Source: Kordiimonadaceae bacterium (GTDB lineage: Bacteria > Pseudomonadota > Alphaproteobacteria > Sphingomonadales > Kordiimonadaceae). Taken from it: a stretch of DNA of 64,000 nucleotides. The stretch is taken from positions 1,922,001-1,986,000 of the forward strand of contig JAEPQB010000001.1 of the NCBI GenBank assembly GCA_017640725.1, read 5' to 3'. Under the pieces are notes generated by a model that was not told the origin of the DNA, searched no databases, and saw only the letters and a list, made by a program, of their open reading frames with translations. Below, piece by piece: positions 51,586-60,739 of the stretch. Every line of letters begins with the position of its first letter. Position 1 is the stretch's first letter. The translations under genes were made by a program, and so were the position numbers.

Positions 51586-52731
51586 CTAATCGGTTTCGCC
51601 TAAGAAACTCTCGACGGTCTTATTGAAGCTCTCAAGCGCGCCTTCATAGCGACCAAAAGTGAGGAACTCGTTTGCGCCGCTTTCAAGTCCCGCTTGTGCG
51701 GCTGCATTCACATCAAAGTCTTCCATAAGGGTTGCCACCGTGATTTGATGATTGCGCTTCCAGTGCGACATCATCTCTGGTGCTACCTCCACAGATGGCG
51801 CCATGGTGGAAAGCCTTAGTTCGGTTTCGCCGGCGGAGATCGGGCGTGCAGAGATCCAGGCAACATGATCTTCCATCAACAGGAACTGGTCGAGCGGGAA
51901 CACGTTATAGAGCACGTTTGAATGCTCGCGGATTTTCCAGTCGCCCTGCGGCATGTCCTTGAGTGACTTCAGCGAGTTTTTAGGCAGAACAGACCGCATG
52001 TGAGCACCCAGTTCACGGTAGCTCGACAGATTATCGAGAAAATGTGGGCCGATGGTGTGGCGGTGCGCCACTTTAAAATGGTAGGCCTCAATGCCGCCTT
52101 CCACCAGCATCTTCCAGTTGGCTTTGATGGTGATAGTGTTTGACGCAGCAATCGCCATATCTGGCATGCCAAACCATTCGAATTCCTTGAGGATTGGGCC
52201 TAAGTAATTTTCAAAATCTGGCTCGGCGTTTGGGTTTGCTACCACCCAAATGACGCCTGCTGCTTCCAGGGCTGGCAGGCGTTTCAATTTGTAGGCGTCG
52301 CGGTCCAGGTCCGGGAAACCTTGCTTTTGGTGTGGCACGCCCTTCAGGTTGCCTTCGTTGTTCCAGGTCCATGCGTGGTAGGGGCAGCTGAATGCGCGCT
52401 TGCAGCCACTTTCCTCAGACTCGAGCCGTGAACCACGGTGCCGGCACACATTCAGGAAAGCGTGGATATTCATTTCCTTATCGCGCGTCAGCAAGAGGGG
52501 AAGGCCGGCCAGATCACGGGTCATAAAGCTGCCAGCCTCCGGCAGCTCAGAGCTGTGCGCGGCTATCAGCGGCAGCGTGCGGAAAATGTCGCGCTTTTCG
52601 GCTGCAAAACGCGCGCCGGACATGTAACGCGCAACCGGCGACTTGTGCACAACCTCATCGAGATAAAAGAGTTTGCTGTTTTTAAGGCCGTGCAATTCTT
52701 CAAGGAGGGCGATTTCTGTTGCGCGTTCCAT
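51586..52731 (-). CDS. Rieske-type aromatic ring-hydroxylating oxygenase alpha subunit
   Basis: 381 residues. Rieske 2Fe-2S ligands CRHRGS and CPYHAW (about residues 95-120). Catalytic-domain pattern with ANWKMLVEGGIEAYH (Asn/His and mononuclear-iron His region) and a later HTIGPHFLDN. It needs a reductase partner that is not in the window. Hydroxylates or demethylates an aromatic or quaternary amine. Divergent TetR gene and paired operators lie upstream. ATG at 52731. Confidence 0.9.
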   Translation of the reverse strand: MERATEIALLEELHGLKNSKLFYLDEVVHKSPVARYMSGARFAAEKRDIFRTLPLIAAHSSELPEAGSFMTRDLAGLPLLLTRDKEMNIHAFLNVCRHRGSRLESEESGCKRAFSCPYHAWTWNNEGNLKGVPHQKQGFPDLDRDAYKLKRLPALEAAGVIWVVANPNAEPDFENYLGPILKEFEWFGMPDMAIAASNTITIKANWKMLVEGGIEAYHFKVAHRHTIGPHFLDNLSSYRELGAHMRSVLPKNSLKSLKDMPQGDWKIREHSNVLYNVFPLDQFLLMEDHVAWISARPISAGETELRLSTMAPSVEVAPEMMSHWKRNHQITVATLMEDFDVNAAAQAGLESGANEFLTFGRYEGALESFNKTVESFLGETD

Positions 52732-52748
52732 GACAGTTATCCTTCCAA

Positions 52749-52788
52749 ACTTACCAATCGGTAAGTAAATACTTTACGATTGGTAAGT
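52749..52788. promoter_or_regulatory. Paired TetR operators between the Rieske and TetR genes
   Basis: Perfect 12-base arms ACTTACCAATCG (52749-52760) and CGATTGGTAAGT (52777-52788), 16-base spacer; each half is itself a local near-palindrome (CTTACCAATCGGTAAG on the left, CTTTACGATTGGTAAG on the right). This pattern matches classic TetR-family operators. It lies 17 bases from the Rieske start. Confidence 0.75.
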
Positions 52789-52908
52789 TGTCAAGGCTGT
52801 GGTATTTGTTTGCTGTTGTTCCAGCCCGCACCCGCAACCCAAGACTAATTCCGTGCGGAGGTCGGGTGGGGGTGTGGGCTGGCCCCGCACGAAGGGTAAA
52901 GAGAGCAT

Positions 52909-53484
52909 ATGAAAGCAAAGCAAAAACCCGCCAAAGAAAAGTTTGTGGAAACCGCGCTTAAGATGTTCGCGGACAAGGGATTTTATGGCATTTCGCTGGC
53001 TGACCTGGCGAGCGAGCTGGGCCTCACTAAGCAGGCCATCATTTATCACTTCAAAACCAAAGACGCCCTTTATGCAGAAGTGCTGGCGGGTTTATCCGCG
53101 CGGTTTGAAGCGGTTATGGACCGCGTTCTGGCAGCAGACTGCGGTGCTGATGAAAAATGGCAGCTGTTGCTGCGTGAAATGTTCAACCACATGGAAACTG
53201 CGCCCGAGGATGCGCGCCTCATTATGCGGGAACTTCTGGATAACAGCGAGCGAGCGCAGCAAAGCCATCGGTGGTACTTGCGCCGTTTCCTGAACGAGTG
53301 TGTGGCGCTCATCAGCGAGACAAAAGCATGGCGTGGACGCTCGGTTGATGAGCAGACGGCCGCTGTTTATCAGGCTGTGGGTGCCATCAATTATCTCGCG
53401 ATTTCTGGGCCAACCCTTGAGGCAATCTGGGACCAAGGCCGTGTTGCTGGCATGAGTTCAGTATATTTGAAAACATTGTCCTGA
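52909..53484 (+). CDS. TetR family regulator
   Basis: 191 residues. HTH at about 10-55: KMFADKGFYGISLADLASELGLTKQAIIYHFKTKDA pattern (partial quote avoided beyond this, TKQAIIYHF). C-terminal helical ligand domain. Divergent from the Rieske oxygenase gene with two operators between; likely its repressor, released by an aromatic or amine ligand. AAAGAGAG before ATG. Confidence 0.85.
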   Translation: MKAKQKPAKEKFVETALKMFADKGFYGISLADLASELGLTKQAIIYHFKTKDALYAEVLAGLSARFEAVMDRVLAADCGADEKWQLLLREMFNHMETAPEDARLIMRELLDNSERAQQSHRWYLRRFLNECVALISETKAWRGRSVDEQTAAVYQAVGAINYLAISGPTLEAIWDQGRVAGMSSVYLKTLS

Positions 53485-53546
53485 CCCCACGATCCGCCCT
53501 GCGTGTGCTGTCGTATTGATGGTTCAACAAATGGATAGGACATGCC

Positions 53547-54521
53547 GTGACATTATCAATGACCGATAAAAAAGTTGCCGTTGTTGGCGGTGGATTAGCT
53601 GGTGTGACCGCTGCGTGTGAGCTCAGCAGAGCGGGGGCCGAAGTCACGGTGTTTGAAAAAAGCCGCGGCCTCGGCGGTCGGCTGGCAACCCGCCGGATGG
53701 ACGGTAGTTTTTCCGCCGATCACGGCGCGCAATATTTCACGGCTCGTTCACCCGAGTTCAGGGACTACCTCAGAAACGCATCAGGACTGGGCGCAGTTCA
53801 GACATGGTTGCCAGATGCTCGCGGGCACGCTGATGGCCAAGACTGGTTCGTTGGCACGCCAGCCATGAACAGCTTTTTGAAGACCGAACCCTTGGGCTTC
53901 GACCTTAAAGTCAGTACCCATGTTGCCACAGTTGCAGCGACAGAAACCGGTGTCGAATTGACCATGATGGACGGCAGCACACAGGCATTTGACCAGGCCA
54001 TCATCACGGCGCCTGCTCCGCAGACAGAAGCCATGCTTGTCGGCGCGCACCCGGATATGGCGGCTGCATTGGCCGCCGTTGAGATCGCGCCCAACTGGAC
54101 CCTGATGCTGGTGTTCGAGGAGGAGCTTGACCCGGGTTTCACGGTGTGGCGCGAAGCTCATCCCGTTCTGGGGTGGGTTGCGCGCAACAGCAGCAAACCC
54201 GGCCGGGATTTCAGCGGTGACAGCTGGACCGTGCAAGCAACTGCCGACTGGAGCACAGAGTATCTGGAGCTTGAAAAAGAGGATGCTGCCGCGCGCCTTT
54301 TTGATGCGTTTCAGGCATTGGTTGGCAGTGAGTTGCCGCCGCTGCGCATGCAAACCGCGCACCGTTGGCGTTATGCCAAAACCATCACGCCGCTTGGGCA
54401 GCCATTCCTCAAGGACGCTTCAGGCCGCATCTACGTGGCGGGCGATTGGTGCCTTGGGGCGCGGGTGGAATATGCCTTTGAAAGCGGTCGAGCAGCCGCG
54501 CAGGCGATGATTGCGCTCTAG
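53547..54521 (+). CDS. Renalase-like FAD-dependent amine oxidase/oxidoreductase
   Basis: 324 residues. N-terminal dinucleotide loop VAVVGGGLAGVTAA, then FEKSRGLGGRLATRR and FSADHGAQYFTAR: the renalase-like amine-oxidase fold. C-terminal FAD segment AGDWCLGARVEYAFESG. Small soluble NAD(P)H/amine oxidase; substrate unknown. GTG at 53547 follows AGGA with proper spacing. Follows tetR by 62 bases; may be co-transcribed. Confidence 0.82.
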   Translation: MTLSMTDKKVAVVGGGLAGVTAACELSRAGAEVTVFEKSRGLGGRLATRRMDGSFSADHGAQYFTARSPEFRDYLRNASGLGAVQTWLPDARGHADGQDWFVGTPAMNSFLKTEPLGFDLKVSTHVATVAATETGVELTMMDGSTQAFDQAIITAPAPQTEAMLVGAHPDMAAALAAVEIAPNWTLMLVFEEELDPGFTVWREAHPVLGWVARNSSKPGRDFSGDSWTVQATADWSTEYLELEKEDAAARLFDAFQALVGSELPPLRMQTAHRWRYAKTITPLGQPFLKDASGRIYVAGDWCLGARVEYAFESGRAAAQAMIAL

Positions 54522-54550
54522 TTAAAGTCGTCTGGTTTGGCTGAATGCTT

Positions 54551-54862
54551 CTACCGGCTTGGCATGCTGTTCAGCATGGTCAGGAAATTGAGTTTTGTGC
54601 CCGCGCGCCGGTGCTGTGAAATTGCCTGATAGTCAGGGTCATCATACCAGGCTTGTGCGGCAGCAGCGCTAGGGAAGCGCGCCAAAATAAACCGGCCCTT
54701 CACCGGGTTGTCGCCTTCAAACGTTTTTGCTGCGTCATCATAGGTGATGAGTTCACCACCATGCTTTTTTAGGATCGGGAAAAACCCCTTCTGATAGGCC
54801 ATATATTCGTCTTCATCTTCAATCATCAGATTGGCAACAATATGAACGGGGCTGTCTGACAT
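54551..54862 (-). CDS. DUF1330 family protein
   Basis: 103 residues, dimeric alpha/beta-barrel (ABM-like) fold: VANLMIEDEDEYMAYQKGFFPILKKHGG, then FILARFPSAAAAQAWYDDPDYQAI. ATG at 54862 with GGAGAAAGAG; the ORF extends upstream without motif. Possible small monooxygenase or isomerase-like role. Function unknown. Confidence 0.8.
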   Translation of the reverse strand: MSDSPVHIVANLMIEDEDEYMAYQKGFFPILKKHGGELITYDDAAKTFEGDNPVKGRFILARFPSAAAAQAWYDDPDYQAISQHRRAGTKLNFLTMLNSMPSR

Positions 54863-55030
54863 GGGCTCTTTCTCCTCACACTTGCCTATTCCGTCATCTA
54901 AGTTGATCTTGCCATCTGGCAATTCAAGCATGGCTCGGCGTGATTGGGATGGTGTTTCATAGCTAACAGTGAAGGTCAGTACAAACCATGGCGCTGACCA
55001 GCTCCTCAAGCGGGCGAAGTTTGGTCGTGC

Positions 55031-55351
55031 TCACTGATCGGTCGCCGTATCAATCTTGTTTTTTGCCTCGCTCTCTTTTTTCAAGGGGCGGGAGACCGGG
55101 CAAACCTCTTGAACAAATCCGTTCAGGGTATTGAGCAAATTGTCCTGCACTAACGAATAATGAATGAATTTGCCTTGGCGTTCGCTTTCAATCAGGCCTG
55201 CATTCTCAAGGATGCTCAGATGCTTGGACAGCGAGGGTTTCGAGATATCAAATCTCTCGGAAATCTCGCCAGCGGTCATGCTTGAGCTTGACAGATACGC
55301 CAGAATTTTTCGCCTGATGGTCGATGAAAGGGCCTGAAACACTTTTTCCAT
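55031..55351 (-). CDS. ArsR/SdpR-like winged-helix regulator
   Basis: 106 residues. wHTH: FQALSSTIRRKILAYLS, AGEISERFDISKPSLSKHLSILENAGLI, ERQGKFIHYSL. No metal-binding cysteine pair of the ArsR type, closer to SdpR. I chose the ATG at 55351, which has AGGACAGG upstream; the in-frame ATG at 55372 overlaps a palindromic operator and is less likely. Divergent from the membrane SRPBCC gene. Confidence 0.85.
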   Translation of the reverse strand: MEKVFQALSSTIRRKILAYLSSSSMTAGEISERFDISKPSLSKHLSILENAGLIESERQGKFIHYSLVQDNLLNTLNGFVQEVCPVSRPLKKESEAKNKIDTATDQ

Positions 55352-55370
55352 TTCGCACCTGTCCTGCGAC

Positions 55371-55390
55371 ATTTAGTCAATTGACTAAAT
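55371..55390. promoter_or_regulatory. 20-base perfect palindrome, ArsR-type operator
   Basis: ATTTAGTCAATTGACTAAAT, fully symmetric. Together with a related, less perfect copy (TTAGC...GCTAA) at 55409-55424 it fills the gap between the divergent arsR-like and SRPBCC genes. Confidence 0.7.
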
Positions 55391-55408
55391 AATTAAATGA
55401 TCGATTAA

Positions 55409-55424
55409 TTAGCTTATTGGCTAA
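55409..55424. promoter_or_regulatory. Second, imperfect ArsR-type operator
   Basis: TTAGCTTATTGGCTAA repeats the TTAG...CTAA frame of the perfect operator 29 bases on, with two symmetric deviations. Suits cooperative binding and control of the divergent gene pair. Confidence 0.5.
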
Positions 55425-55456
55425 TTGTAGAACGCCGTCAATGGGGGTCAAGTCAG

Positions 55457-56407
55457 ATGCAGCAACCAAACAAGAATGACAAATCGAAACAGTCCCTGAA
55501 AATCATTGCGATAACAGGCGCGGCGGTGCTGCTTGTCCGTTTGCTGATGTGGACAGACAGCTTTCATAGCGCTTTGCTCTATATCGCTGTTCCTTTTGGT
55601 ATTTCACTGGCTCTATATTACTTCACGCCGCACACAGAAGGGTCCACTTGGGTAAGACGCTTTTGGAACAACATGCGGTCTACAATGATCATATTGTTCG
55701 CCTCATCGCTGATCCTCATGGAGGGCTATGTATGCGTAATTATGTTCCTACCAATATACTTTCTGTTCACTCTGTTGGCGTTTATCGCCGCCTACTTACA
55801 GCACCACAGCAACAAAGGTTCGCTCAATGCGCATGCATTGCCCTTGGTTGTAATATTTCTATCCCTTGAAGGCACAACCCAAACGACAAGTTTTGATCGT
55901 TTGAATATCGTTACGCACACTGCGGTTGTTGATGTTGACGTCGCAACAGTTAAGCAGCGATTGGCTGAACCCATTCAACTCAATGGCGACAGGCACTGGA
56001 TATTGACGGTTTTTCCCAAACCCAAATCCATTGGAACTGTTCCGCTGAAGCAAGGTGCCGTCCGCAAGTATGAGTTCGTTTATCATCGCTGGTTTTTTGC
56101 CAACACGCACACCGGCAGCATGGATGTTCATTTTTCAAGAATTGAAGATAACTACATCCAAACAACCATCACAGACACCAGCTATATCTCCACCTATATG
56201 AAGGTGCATGGCACCGAGTTCACCTTTGAACCCATTAATGAAAACCAGACACGCATAACACTGACTGTATCCTTTGATCGTTTGCTTGACCCCATGTGGT
56301 ATTTCGAGCCGCTTGAGCGGTTTGCTGTGGCGAAAGGTGCGGCTTATTTCATCGATGAAGTACTGGGTGCAGACAGTGCAAAAACTACCGGAGAAAATCA
56401 TGTTTGA
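55457..56407 (+). CDS. Four-TM protein with C-terminal SRPBCC-like domain
   Basis: 316 residues. Four hydrophobic helices in the first 140 residues (IIAITGAAVLLVRLLMW; LLYIAVPFGISLALYYF; MIILFASSLILMEGY; MFLPIYFLFTLLAFIAAYL), then a START/SRPBCC-like sheet-helix domain (about 150-310: VDVDVATVKQRLAEP; ITLTVSFDRLLDP). Binds a hydrophobic ligand at the membrane, perhaps. Overlaps the DUF4166 gene by eight bases, so the two are co-translated. Control by divergent ArsR. Confidence 0.75.
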   Translation: MQQPNKNDKSKQSLKIIAITGAAVLLVRLLMWTDSFHSALLYIAVPFGISLALYYFTPHTEGSTWVRRFWNNMRSTMIILFASSLILMEGYVCVIMFLPIYFLFTLLAFIAAYLQHHSNKGSLNAHALPLVVIFLSLEGTTQTTSFDRLNIVTHTAVVDVDVATVKQRLAEPIQLNGDRHWILTVFPKPKSIGTVPLKQGAVRKYEFVYHRWFFANTHTGSMDVHFSRIEDNYIQTTITDTSYISTYMKVHGTEFTFEPINENQTRITLTVSFDRLLDPMWYFEPLERFAVAKGAAYFIDEVLGADSAKTTGENHV

Positions 56408-57074
56408 GCAGATTATCGACCCGTACGTTGACGTTAGCAAAAATGCACAACCCCCGGTGATGCCAGTTGCAGCAGCTGACTTTCGAGATCATGTGGCCGG
56501 AGGGTGGAATGCTGTGCATCCTGCAATTCGGCTTCGCATGGATCGCTTGCTCACCTCCCAAACGTCAACCGTGTTCGAAGGGCAGGGTTGCGTTCACCGC
56601 AACTGGTTTGGGTGGTTGTTTGCGCAAGCGGCTCGGCTTCTTGGTGCGCCATTGGTATGGCGTCAGGGGAACAACGTAAAAACCACTGTGACAGTGGCGC
56701 CAACACCCAGTGGTAATCGGTGCTGGCATCGTTTGTTCGACTTTGAGGACGGTTTTCAGCAGCTGGTGCAGACCAGCAAAGTTGTGGACCCCAAGCTAGG
56801 ATTTCTGGATGCAGTTGGAACCGATGGGGAGAAGATGCTGGCAACGCAAATGACAGTATGGGCGCAAGGAGATAGTCTCTTTTTTGAAAGCAGTGAATAC
56901 TGGCTTCGCTTAGGCCGTTTCAAATTGAAAGTTCCGCCTCTCCTGACACCGGGAAAGTTACATGCTGAACACCGGGATGAAGGAAATGGATGGTTCCGCT
57001 ATGTGTTGAAATTTACACACCCACTGTGGGGGCAAACATTTTATCAGGATGGTCGGTTCCGCATGGTGGACTAG
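56400..57074 (+). CDS. DUF4166 family protein
   Basis: 224 residues. Matches DUF4166 (PF13761): GWNAVHPAIRLRMDR, FEGQGCVHRNWFGWLFAQ, FDFEDGFQQLVQTSK and a C-terminal FRYVLKFTHPLWGQTFYQDG. ATG at 56400 with GGAGAAAA. Usually fused to or beside redox and SRPBCC-like proteins. Function unknown. Confidence 0.72.
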   Translation: MFEQIIDPYVDVSKNAQPPVMPVAAADFRDHVAGGWNAVHPAIRLRMDRLLTSQTSTVFEGQGCVHRNWFGWLFAQAARLLGAPLVWRQGNNVKTTVTVAPTPSGNRCWHRLFDFEDGFQQLVQTSKVVDPKLGFLDAVGTDGEKMLATQMTVWAQGDSLFFESSEYWLRLGRFKLKVPPLLTPGKLHAEHRDEGNGWFRYVLKFTHPLWGQTFYQDGRFRMVD

Positions 57075-57107
57075 AAGCTGCAGGCTTGTGGCTTAGGAAG
57101 GCTCGCA

Positions 57108-57761
57108 TCAAAAGTAGATTTTGGCGGCGACAAAGGCCGCCAAGAACACAAATATGATTGCGATCGAGGTCAGATTTTTCCGCTTTTTCTGCTTAATTAA
57201 CGCTGTTCTGTCTTCAGCGGTGACGTGAAGAGCATTATTTTCTGGGGCACCATACTTGAGCCGCCAACGATTAAACTCTTGGGCCATTGCTTCGGCTTTC
57301 TTGTCGCTGCGGCCGTCCGCCAAATCCGTGATGGCAAAAGAAATATCTGCGTTGTAGGTGGTGGCGCTGGTGAACTGATTGCTTGGATGAATTGTGTCAT
57401 GATTGGTGTCTGTGAAAGCGCAGAGATATCGAATCTTTGTGTAATATACGCTCTGGGTGCGCGCTGCAAAAACACCAACATCCCTCCAGGAATGTCGGAT
57501 GGTTTTGATGACAGACCGTAATTCGATACCATCAGGCGTTAAGACAATTTTGGGCCTACCGGCAACAAGCGCAAAAAGCCTCGGCACGACAGCAAGCGCC
57601 CCCAACAAAATCGCACCCAATGCCAGCAACTGCTTCTGAAGTTCTGCGTTGGGGTCATAAAGAAAAACGCCGCCAGCAACAAACAAAGCTCCAAAAATTA
57701 CGAGCTGAAAAAACTTACTGTAGGATGGTCGGTATTCTTTGGTTTCGAATAATTCTGTCAT
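57108..57761 (-). CDS. Hypothetical membrane protein, STM3941-like
   Basis: 217 residues. Two TM helices near the N-terminus (FQLVIFGALFVAGGVF; LLALGAILLGALAVVPRLFAL), a PH-like sheet (GIELRSVIKTIRHSWRDVGVF) and a C-terminal TM (SIAIIFVFLAAFVAAKIYF). Convergent with DUF4166 gene. Start ATG at 57761 with GGAAAGCC. Function unknown. Confidence 0.62.
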   Translation of the reverse strand: MTELFETKEYRPSYSKFFQLVIFGALFVAGGVFLYDPNAELQKQLLALGAILLGALAVVPRLFALVAGRPKIVLTPDGIELRSVIKTIRHSWRDVGVFAARTQSVYYTKIRYLCAFTDTNHDTIHPSNQFTSATTYNADISFAITDLADGRSDKKAEAMAQEFNRWRLKYGAPENNALHVTAEDRTALIKQKKRKNLTSIAIIFVFLAAFVAAKIYF

Positions 57762-57928
57762 GGCTTTCCAAACATTTTGTTTGTTGCAAACAAAACTAAA
57801 CCCGCGGAGAAAAATCAACAGGCGACATCGATGGTTTTTGTGATTGAGACAGGAAAATGCCTAGTCAGCTATCAAGGTGCCGTTTCTACTGCTTCGATTC
57901 CGCGGAACACGGTGATGTTCTGCGCATA

Positions 57929-58696
57929 CTATCTATCGAGCTGCTGGTCCAGCCATGTCACAAGGCGCTCTTCCAGGCCATCATTGGTCTCAAACAGGTC
58001 GGTGGCGTGGCCCCGGCCGGGCAGCACCCAGATCTCGGCGTTGGTGCCGTCTGAAATCGCTGTAAACAGATCATCAAAAAACGACATCTCGCGCTGGGCG
58101 CGCACAAAAAGCCATGGTTTGCCCGAGGGGTCCACTTTCCGGATGGATGCGTCTGAAAAGTTGCCGGGCGCAAGTGCGATGTAGGCGTCAGCGAAACCGG
58201 CCTCATCTGTTGCCACAGCCATCTGTTCGCCGGTGTAGCTTGACCCAATCACGGCAAACGGCGCGCCGTGAAGTTTGCCTTGCTGGTCGAGCCATCGGAT
58301 GGCTGCAACAATGTCGATATATCCCTCATCAATCAGTTCAAAGTTCGCTGACACTGCCGGGTCGTTTTCATCTTTGTAGCGGGAGATGTTGGGGTCAAAC
58401 GCGCGCACATTGGTGCTGTCGCCGTGGCCGCGCAGGTCAATGCGCAGCGAAGCATAACCATGTTCTGCCAGCACAGTTGCCATGCGACCATAGGCTGCAC
58501 GGTTCCCGGCCGCTTTGTGCAATAGCAAAACAGTGCCGCGTTTGGTGGCCCCAGTATGGTCCTGCCAGTCCGCCTGCAACTGCCATTCGCCGCTTGCAAT
58601 AGTAATGGGGCCTGATTGCGCCGTCGCGAAGTCGGGGAGGCCAAGCACAAAGCCAACTGTCATGATTGTGATCAATAACCGATTGAGTTTGCCCAT
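57929..58696 (-). CDS. Exported alpha/beta hydrolase
   Basis: 255 residues, signal peptide about 1-26. Nucleophile elbow GSSYTG (Ser about residue 153), VLLLHKAAGN oxyanion region, SLRIDLRGHGDS, and LPGRGHATDLF with the base His. Esterase or lipase of unknown substrate. GGGAGGGG before the ATG. Co-directional with the spermidine-dehydrogenase-like gene but 101 bases apart. Confidence 0.82.
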   Translation of the reverse strand: MGKLNRLLITIMTVGFVLGLPDFATAQSGPITIASGEWQLQADWQDHTGATKRGTVLLLHKAAGNRAAYGRMATVLAEHGYASLRIDLRGHGDSTNVRAFDPNISRYKDENDPAVSANFELIDEGYIDIVAAIRWLDQQGKLHGAPFAVIGSSYTGEQMAVATDEAGFADAYIALAPGNFSDASIRKVDPSGKPWLFVRAQREMSFFDDLFTAISDGTNAEIWVLPGRGHATDLFETNDGLEERLVTWLDQQLDR

Positions 58697-58797
58697 ATTG
58701 CACCCCTCCCAAGCTGCTTCCGGCTATGGGGTATAGCACGTGCATCGGTTTTTCTGAGCAGCACTAAACCAAAAGCCAATCGCATCACTTGCCTGGC

Positions 58798-60627
58798 TCA
58801 GGTGAGTATCTCCGCCACCGCCCGGTGGGCCTGCGTGATCGCGGCATTGGTGTTTGCCGCTGCTTCTGCGTCCGAGTTGGCGACGTGGATATTGCCAAAG
58901 GGCTGGCGGCCTTTCACCCAGGGTTTGTCGGCTTCGCTTTTGTACTCAGGCTCCCAGAAGGCGTCACCAGCATAAGCATAGCCGTGAGACCAGCGGTTAA
59001 CCGTGATGGCGCTGATGTCCCGGTCTGCGTCAAAGCCCGCGCCAGCGAGCGCTTGATTGAGCTGCAGTTTTGCCTGCTCTTCAAATGTCTCAAAAGGGGT
59101 CGACAGGATTTGCGCCCGGCCCACGCGCCATTGGTCCGGCCCCTGCACGTCCGGCACCCAGGGCACATGACACATATGCAATATCATCGGCTCTTCGGGC
59201 GTCGCGGACATTTTATAGTCGCCAATTGAAACCGGGTAAGCGAGCTCCACTTGTTTATAAAAGCCGCCCGTATAGTAAACGAAGTCCATGCCAAGCTCCG
59301 CAAAGGGTTTCCAGTTCGGCACCAGCACTTTGGTATAAACGAGCGGCACCTTCACATTGTAGGCAAGGCCATCCAGCTGCGCCTGCGGCATCTCGGGGCA
59401 CAGATACGGAATGGCGGAATTATAGCAGGCCATAATGCACTTGCTCGCCCACACTTTGTGCGGCTTGCCATCGCGCACATAAGTAATGTCCACGCCGCCC
59501 CTGGCATTCACCACATGCACGGCGGTTGAATTCAGGCGAATGTTCACAGTGTCACCCGCGCGGTCCAAAAGGTCATAGCGTGCCTGCATGGTGACCACAT
59601 CTTCCATCGTGCTGCCAGGCATGGCCTCTGGTTTTAGTGCGCGCACCAAAAGCCGCGCGACAGACGCGTTGCCATCGGGGAAATGGAAGATGTAAGGCTC
59701 GTCATTGCGATAGCCAGTCCGCTCTATGGTGTGCTCGACACCCGGCATGCCACCGTCATAAGTGAGGATGTCTGTGGTCGGTATTTCGTCAATGCCGACG
59801 CACCAGAAGCTCATGCCCCAGCGTTTGTAAATACTGATAACCTCTTCAGAGACTTTGCAGTAATTGCGCAGATAATCTTCGTAGCTGGTTTTGCTTAGAA
59901 TTTCGTATTTTTCGGCTTGTGTTTTGCCGGGCAGATAGTCCTCCTGGCTGGTAAATACGCGCACAAAGTCGGCTTTTGCGGCATCGCTCATGGGGGTGTC
60001 AGCAGCAAACTCCTGCCAGCTGCGCTTGCCAAACCCGCGCACCAGCTTGTCTTCGCCAAAGGTGTCCTGGTCAAAAAAGATGGCCTTGGAGAGACCGTGT
60101 CGGCCATAAAGGTTCTGATCGTAATAGTCGTAAAACCGTTCGGTGTGCACGCCGATATCGCTCAGCAATTTTTTCGCTTCCTCACTGTAGCTTGAGGGCG
60201 TATCGATCGCTTCGGTGCCGCCGTATCCAATGCGGGTTTCGCCCATATGGTTGAACTCGTTGCGCTTGGCGTGGCCCCCAAAATCATCATGGTTATCGAG
60301 GATGAGGATGCGCGCACCCGGTTTGTTCTGCTGGTAAAAGTACGCGGCGGAAAGCCCGCTGATGCCGCCGCCGACAATCACCAGGTCATACTCGGCCTCT
60401 GGGGCGCCCGCTCGCCATTCTTCCCCCGCAACACGGGCGTGAATCACTTCCCAAGACCCATCATGGCTGCCGCGCATGCCAGTTTTTGTTGGCGGATAAT
60501 AGCCTTTGGGCAAGCTGAACTCGTCAGGTTGCACCCCGCACGCCTGCAGGATGGGGACTGTGATCGCCGCCCCCACCGCGATTTGGGTGCCGTTCAAAAA
60601 GTCCCGTCTGGTGATCTTGCGTTTCAT
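58798..60627 (-). CDS. Tat-exported spermidine-dehydrogenase-like FAD oxidoreductase
   Basis: 609 residues. Tat signal KITRRDFLNG, hydrophobic stretch, then LQAC, a possible lipobox, so a Tat-lipoprotein is plausible. FAD loop VIVGGGISGLSAAYFY, LDNHDDFGGHAKRNEF, GYGGTEAID; C-terminal region with VNRWSHGYAYAG. Closest named family is spermidine dehydrogenase, which oxidises polyamines in the periplasm. ATG preceded by GGGAGGCGG. Substrate by homology. Confidence 0.82.
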   Translation of the reverse strand: MKRKITRRDFLNGTQIAVGAAITVPILQACGVQPDEFSLPKGYYPPTKTGMRGSHDGSWEVIHARVAGEEWRAGAPEAEYDLVIVGGGISGLSAAYFYQQNKPGARILILDNHDDFGGHAKRNEFNHMGETRIGYGGTEAIDTPSSYSEEAKKLLSDIGVHTERFYDYYDQNLYGRHGLSKAIFFDQDTFGEDKLVRGFGKRSWQEFAADTPMSDAAKADFVRVFTSQEDYLPGKTQAEKYEILSKTSYEDYLRNYCKVSEEVISIYKRWGMSFWCVGIDEIPTTDILTYDGGMPGVEHTIERTGYRNDEPYIFHFPDGNASVARLLVRALKPEAMPGSTMEDVVTMQARYDLLDRAGDTVNIRLNSTAVHVVNARGGVDITYVRDGKPHKVWASKCIMACYNSAIPYLCPEMPQAQLDGLAYNVKVPLVYTKVLVPNWKPFAELGMDFVYYTGGFYKQVELAYPVSIGDYKMSATPEEPMILHMCHVPWVPDVQGPDQWRVGRAQILSTPFETFEEQAKLQLNQALAGAGFDADRDISAITVNRWSHGYAYAGDAFWEPEYKSEADKPWVKGRQPFGNIHVANSDAEAAANTNAAITQAHRAVAEILT

Positions 60628-60739
60628 GCCCGCCTCCCTGAAGGCTTAGTGTGCCACAGAATAACCTTCTTGTTTCCTTGTTTTTCACTAGAATAACCCA
60701 CTAACATTTGCACGTGGGGCGTAATGGGGAGTGCAATGT

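Noticed and set aside
55352-55372. Upstream start (55372) of the ArsR-like gene
   Set aside because: Its ATG overlaps the perfect palindromic operator; ATG at 55351 has a better ribosome site.
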